Assembly (NCBI GenBank): GCA_030706145.1
Contig: JAUZPB010000022.1
Location: forward strand, 1-48,735
DNA from: Bacteroidota bacterium
GTDB lineage: Bacteria > Bacteroidota > Ignavibacteria > Ignavibacteriales > SURF-24
Length of the DNA: 48,735 bases
Direction of reading: 5' to 3'
Made by a program: the position numbers and the translations under genes. Positions 45,302 through 48,735 of the stretch are shown in pieces; position 1 is the stretch's first letter; every line of letters begins with the position of its first letter. The notes under the pieces are model-generated. The model did not search any database, was not told the DNA's origin, and worked only from the letters and a program-made list of their open reading frames with translations.

Positions 45302-46132
45302 TTAAGAATGTAAGAGGAAATTGTAGATCAATCTGGAAATACCTGCTCCTATTAACTCTGCTTTAGCGTCATCTTTTAGATCTTTTGAAAGAATAACGAG
45401 AACATATTTTCTACCATCAGGAAGAATAACAATTCCGGAATCATGTTTTACTCCTGTAATAGAACCTGTTTTATGGGCAACTTTAGCTAATTTTGGCAGA
45501 AGAGCAGGAATGATCTTATTAAACTTTTGTTCCAAAAGAATTCCAACCATTTTCTTGCATATTTCAGGTGAAATCACTTCCCCTTTAGCAATTTTTTCAA
45601 AGATAATCATAAGGTCAAAAGCATTAGTAGTATTATTCAATCCCTTAAAATAAGCCTTATTATCTTCTACACCACGCAAAACCTTCATCTTTTCTACACC
45701 AAGAGCTTTAATTGTATTTTGAACATTTTGTGCGCCAACAATATCTATCAGGAGATTAGTAGCAAGGTTACTACTAACAGTGATCATATCATAGACAAGA
45801 GAATATATAGTTCTTTTCTGCCCAATAAAACTATAGAGATTTTCGCCGCTGTCATTATCAATTGACATACTATAAGTACTGCCATCTACAATGCTCTTAA
45901 ATTCATTTTTAATGACAACAGGATCGTTCATACTAAATTTGCCTTCTGAAGACTGTTTGAAAACTTCAATCATTACAGGAGTTTTCATAGTACTTGCAGC
46001 ATGGAACTCTTCAAATTCATTTATGAGCAACTGATTCTGCTGCGAAAAAACATCACGGAAAGCAAGGGCGACTTTTCCATCAATTTTTTCGATTTCCGAA
46101 TTAACCTTTGTTTTCAGTTCATCCAAATTCAA
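45302..46132 (-). CDS. Serine beta-lactamase-fold hydrolase without a signal peptide
   Basis: The product is 276 residues with the class A beta-lactamase / penicillin-binding-protein fold. Active-site elements are Ser47-Thr-Met-Lys50 (SxxK), Ser120-Ser-Asn122 in place of SDN, an omega-loop-like GVEDNKAYFKGLNNTT (154-169) and Lys221-Thr-Gly223 (KTG). No signal peptide or lipobox is present. The chain starts directly with a helix (MNLDELKTKVNSEIEK), so it seems to be cytoplasmic, where there is no peptidoglycan to act on. An amidase, esterase or muropeptide-related role is possible; antibiotic resistance is not implied. The start is TTG at 46132 with GGAGGA 8 bases upstream. It lies 30 bases after the NYN nuclease, likely in the lptD operon. 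Confidence 0.82.
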   Translation of the reverse strand: MNLDELKTKVNSEIEKIDGKVALAFRDVFSQQNQLLINEFEEFHAASTMKTPVMIEVFKQSSEGKFSMNDPVVIKNEFKSIVDGSTYSMSIDNDSGENLYSFIGQKRTIYSLVYDMITVSSNLATNLLIDIVGAQNVQNTIKALGVEKMKVLRGVEDNKAYFKGLNNTTNAFDLMIIFEKIAKGEVISPEICKKMVGILLEQKFNKIIPALLPKLAKVAHKTGSITGVKHDSGIVILPDGRKYVLVILSKDLKDDAKAELIGAGISRLIYNFLLHS

Positions 46133-46162
46133 AGTGCTGGTCCTCCCAGAGTTTTAATTCAA

Positions 46163-46612
46163 TTATAAACCAAAAAGTTTTTTTATTTCATCATTTGAGA
46201 TAGAGCTACGTTTTTCACTTTCTTCATCAATTGCATTTTTTGATGAAATTTCCTTGTAAAATTCCTCACTTGTAATAACATCGCAGTGGCAGACTTTTGC
46301 AAACTGTATAAGATTCCTATCAGAGCTAACCAGAACAATAAGTTTTGGGTTTCTTGATTGTTCAATCATATTTTTAATAACTTCATCTGCAGAGCGTTTA
46401 TCGGAATAAAAGATCCTACTTTTGGAGGTATTAATGGCAATTTGCATAAAGCCATCAAAGCAGATTGAAACCTTTGCATTTTTTAAGTAGAAGAACTTAT
46501 CGATCATAAATGCAAGTTTTTCCCTGGAAGACTGGCCATCTTTTTTTTGAAGCCGGAACAAAGATTTAACTTTACCAATTAGATTATTGCCATCAATAAT
46601 ATAATGTTTCAT
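46163..46612 (-). CDS. YacP-like NYN-domain ribonuclease
   Basis: The product is 149 residues of the NYN/PIN-like fold. It has the IIDGNNLIGKV motif (first catalytic Asp at 7), SREKLAFMIDKFF, VSICFDGF (second acidic residue), the SADEVIKNMIE loop and a final VLVSSDRNLIQFA with Ser-Asp-Arg. Rae1/YacP proteins cut mRNA on the ribosome in Firmicutes, and a similar RNase role is inferred here. The start shares one base with the stop of lptD (TAATG), so translation is coupled to the outer-membrane gene. The C-terminus (about 125-149) is a short charged helix. Confidence 0.83.
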   Translation of the reverse strand: MKHYIIDGNNLIGKVKSLFRLQKKDGQSSREKLAFMIDKFFYLKNAKVSICFDGFMQIAINTSKSRIFYSDKRSADEVIKNMIEQSRNPKLIVLVSSDRNLIQFAKVCHCDVITSEEFYKEISSKNAIDEESEKRSSISNDEIKKLFGL

Positions 46613-48735
46613 TACCTGCCACTATACTGTCCATATGACCTTTCGAGTTTAATATCTCTAAGCTGTGAGGCTTTTATTCTGATCTCGAATCTATAACCCG
46701 AATAGGTTCCAACAGGGTTCCAGGTAAAGTTCATCTCCCAGCAGTGAAGGTCCTTAAAAATCCTTATTTCAGGATAAACCAGCTGATGAGTCTTAAAGTC
46801 ATAATTACTTGTCATCGACATTTTCAGGCTAGGGGTCAGGTTAAAGTTTAAGTTACCCCCCATATTAGTTGAACTTGTTTGTCTTTCAGGGTTTGACTTA
46901 TCCATAGAGTAATTAATATTTAGCGAAAGATCCCAAGGGATAGTATAATCAGGAGACTCGTCGTTATATTGTCCTGTAAGCTCACTTCTGACATTTCGGT
47001 TAACAGAGGAATAAGACTTTTGAGCATTATCAGATGCAGATGGCTGTTTCTTTCCCGAAGCTTTAAATTTTTCGGCAGAAAGGGAAATCTGAGCAGAAAG
47101 GTTGAAATTCAGGAGTCGCATTAAGCCCCCGCCGTCTCTTGAAGCAAGGAATCTATTGGATTCATAACCTTTTGAGTAGTCGAAATCATAAAAAGAATAG
47201 TTTGAAGAACCACTTAGTCCCAAAATATCAGAAATTTGTGTATGATAGCTTAAAGCCAGATTACTTAATCTTTTTTGTACTCCAGCAGCAAGGTTATAGG
47301 CAGAGCTTAGCTGAAAACTAAGTATCTGAATTTTCTTAGCTTCAGAAGTAGTATCCGAAGGATCTTTCATAGTTTTCATTTCAATATTATTACTTATTGA
47401 AAGGCCAATGGACTGACTCTCAGTAGATGGAGCACCGCCAAAAATAGAATTCTCATATTTATTATATTTTTGCTGGACTCCATTTGAATCCAGATAAGTC
47501 CCATAATAGCCCCATACAGACCTCGAAAAATCAGGAGTATAAGTATAAGATAAAGTAGGTCTAATGACATGCCTAATAGCTTCAATTCCTAAAGCTCTAG
47601 GTTGAACAATACCATAGAGATTAGTACTTGCACCGACGCCAAGAGAAAAGAATCTAACGGCGCTAAGCTTGTTTATCTCTTTTCTAACGAGAGAATATTT
47701 TGAGTCCTTTTCTGAGCGGACCTCATTGATTTCCAAAAGCTTATCGTACCAGTTTTCAGTATAAGACAAAAATGGGGTAACACTAAAATATCCTAGTTTT
47801 GGAGAGGCATTAACACTAATAAGGTGCTGGATTCCCGGATTAGTTTTACTTGTGGAATCATCACTATGCCTTCTATTTTCAAGTCTACCGCTATAGGTAT
47901 AATAAATATCCTGATACCACTTAGAATTTCTCTGATCGTATAAAGATCCTTTTGGTCTGAAAGGATAGGCCTGAGATTTAGTAAAGTAAACTGAAGGCAG
48001 TACCTCATCTGTTGTGCTCTTAGCGCCCAAGAAAGACTGTGTCCTTTGGTAGCCAAGAGTTAATGTATTGCCTGATTCATCCCAATTTTTATAATATGAT
48101 GCACTTGATGTTACAGTTTGATTTCCTAAGATATCATTTCTGCCAAAACCAGTATTAGCGACATAATCAAAAGAAGAGATGAAACTAAGGTTAGCATCTA
48201 TTCTTGAAGTAGGGGTCAAAGACTGATTATGGTGAAGAGCAATTCGCCAATTTTTAGCCTGCCCGGAAAGATGAGTATAGCCCAGGTTAACATCTCCATT
48301 TAAGTCATAGCGTTTAACATACCTCATATAGCTTTCAAGAGTATAACCACCGCGGAAATATATATTACCCGTAATGTTAGCATCCATGTAGTCATTTATT
48401 GCCCAGAAATAGCCCAGGTGTGAAAAATACTGTCCCCAAGCTGCACTTTGTCCATAAGCCGGCGCAATAATACCAGAACGTCTGCCGGACTGATTAGGAA
48501 AGACGCCAAATGGCAGAGGGATCGGAAGTGGAACGCCGCCAATATAAAGCCATATCCAGCGGGCAATTATCTGCTCATTCATTACAACCTTCATTTCTTT
48601 TGAATAAAAGAAATAATGTGAAGTATCGGCTTCACAAGTCGTATAAGTACCATCTTTAATAAAGTAGGCGTTGGGAGCGATTTTCTTCACCTTATCTCCG
48701 CCATAAATTCCGCCATCGGCTTTATTTTTAGCTCC
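46612..48735 (-). CDS. LptD-like outer-membrane LPS assembly barrel, N-terminus cut by window edge
   Basis: The frame is open to base 48735, so the gene starts outside the window. At least 707 residues are visible. They begin with the end of an OstA/LptA-like jelly-roll domain (ADGGIYGGDKVKKIAPNAYFIKDGTYTTCEAD, then HYFFYSKEMKVVMNEQIIARWIWLYIGGVPLPIPLPFGVFP) and continue into a long amphipathic beta-strand barrel rich in Tyr, Asn and Ser, finishing in a YRFEIRIK-type strand and an LERSYGQYSGR tail. LptD inserts lipopolysaccharide into the outer leaflet with LptE. The IPLPFGVFPN segment followed by SGIIAPAYG is the conserved LptD core. GTG at 48690 is an internal Val, not the start. Confidence 0.88.
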   Translation of the reverse strand, partial: GAKNKADGGIYGGDKVKKIAPNAYFIKDGTYTTCEADTSHYFFYSKEMKVVMNEQIIARWIWLYIGGVPLPIPLPFGVFPNQSGRRSGIIAPAYGQSAAWGQYFSHLGYFWAINDYMDANITGNIYFRGGYTLESYMRYVKRYDLNGDVNLGYTHLSGQAKNWRIALHHNQSLTPTSRIDANLSFISSFDYVANTGFGRNDILGNQTVTSSASYYKNWDESGNTLTLGYQRTQSFLGAKSTTDEVLPSVYFTKSQAYPFRPKGSLYDQRNSKWYQDIYYTYSGRLENRRHSDDSTSKTNPGIQHLISVNASPKLGYFSVTPFLSYTENWYDKLLEINEVRSEKDSKYSLVRKEINKLSAVRFFSLGVGASTNLYGIVQPRALGIEAIRHVIRPTLSYTYTPDFSRSVWGYYGTYLDSNGVQQKYNKYENSIFGGAPSTESQSIGLSISNNIEMKTMKDPSDTTSEAKKIQILSFQLSSAYNLAAGVQKRLSNLALSYHTQISDILGLSGSSNYSFYDFDYSKGYESNRFLASRDGGGLMRLLNFNLSAQISLSAEKFKASGKKQPSASDNAQKSYSSVNRNVRSELTGQYNDESPDYTIPWDLSLNINYSMDKSNPERQTSSTNMGGNLNFNLTPSLKMSMTSNYDFKTHQLVYPEIRIFKDLHCWEMNFTWNPVGTYSGYRFEIRIKASQLRDIKLERSYGQYSGR

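Overview
The window reads as a low-GC chromosomal segment from an Ignavibacteria-type bacterium (Bacteroidota/Chlorobiota side of the FCB group), probably anaerobic or facultative. This is an inference from gene content. Two secreted proteins end in the YPNPFNPTT-type C-terminal domain used for type IX secretion. There is an LptD-like outer-membrane protein, several lipoproteins, a class II (B12-dependent) ribonucleotide reductase, a HydF maturase and a Bacteroidota-style isoleucyl-tRNA synthetase. Almost everything is ordinary chromosomal coding sequence. I see no rRNA, tRNA, CRISPR array, insertion sequence, prophage or plasmid signature.

Layout. 1-2777 (minus): a Tyr-rich lipoprotein cut by the window edge, a small membrane-anchored protein and cysS. 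3234-7664 (plus): a nine-haem, type IX-sorted cytochrome, then aspA overlapping hydF. 7661-14035 (minus): rluD, two tandem lspA paralogs, a DksA/TraR protein with a histone-like Lys/Ala tail, and ileS. 14129-16810 (minus): an overlapping operon yggS - DivIVA-like - purine nucleoside phosphorylase - membrane/coiled-coil protein. 17056-20628 (minus): nrdJ. 21042-23156 (plus): malQ and a TerB-like protein. 23266-24252 (minus): pta. 24559-25611 (plus): AI-2E-family exporter. 25705-30776 (minus): three parvulin/SurA-type envelope chaperones followed by a MoxR ATPase. 30979-35046 (minus): type IX-sorted subtilase and metG. 35337-38412 (plus): an ErcA-like iron alcohol dehydrogenase overlapping a PAS histidine kinase. 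38486-43596 (minus): acyl-CoA synthetase, DedA, transketolase and a small unknown protein. 43744-48735 (minus): fumC, a serine beta-lactamase-fold hydrolase, a YacP-like NYN nuclease and LptD, which runs off the edge.

How it fits together. One theme is envelope biogenesis: LptD, SurA-like chaperones, two lipoprotein signal peptidases, lipoproteins and type IX cargo. Another is anaerobic energy and carbon metabolism: HydF/AspA, Pta, fumarase, MalQ, transketolase and a multihaem cytochrome. The rest is translation and nucleotide housekeeping. Most convergent gene pairs are separated by a rho-independent hairpin. The hydF/rluD pair instead shares its stop codons within a single TTAA. Many genes start with TTG, usually behind a purine-rich Shine-Dalgarno site.

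No clearly new multi-gene system is visible. The items most worth a second look are the cell-surface cytochrome, the dehydrogenase-kinase pair, hydF-aspA without hydE/hydG, the duplicated lspA and the chimeric DksA protein. All identifications come from reading motifs by eye. No database search was run.
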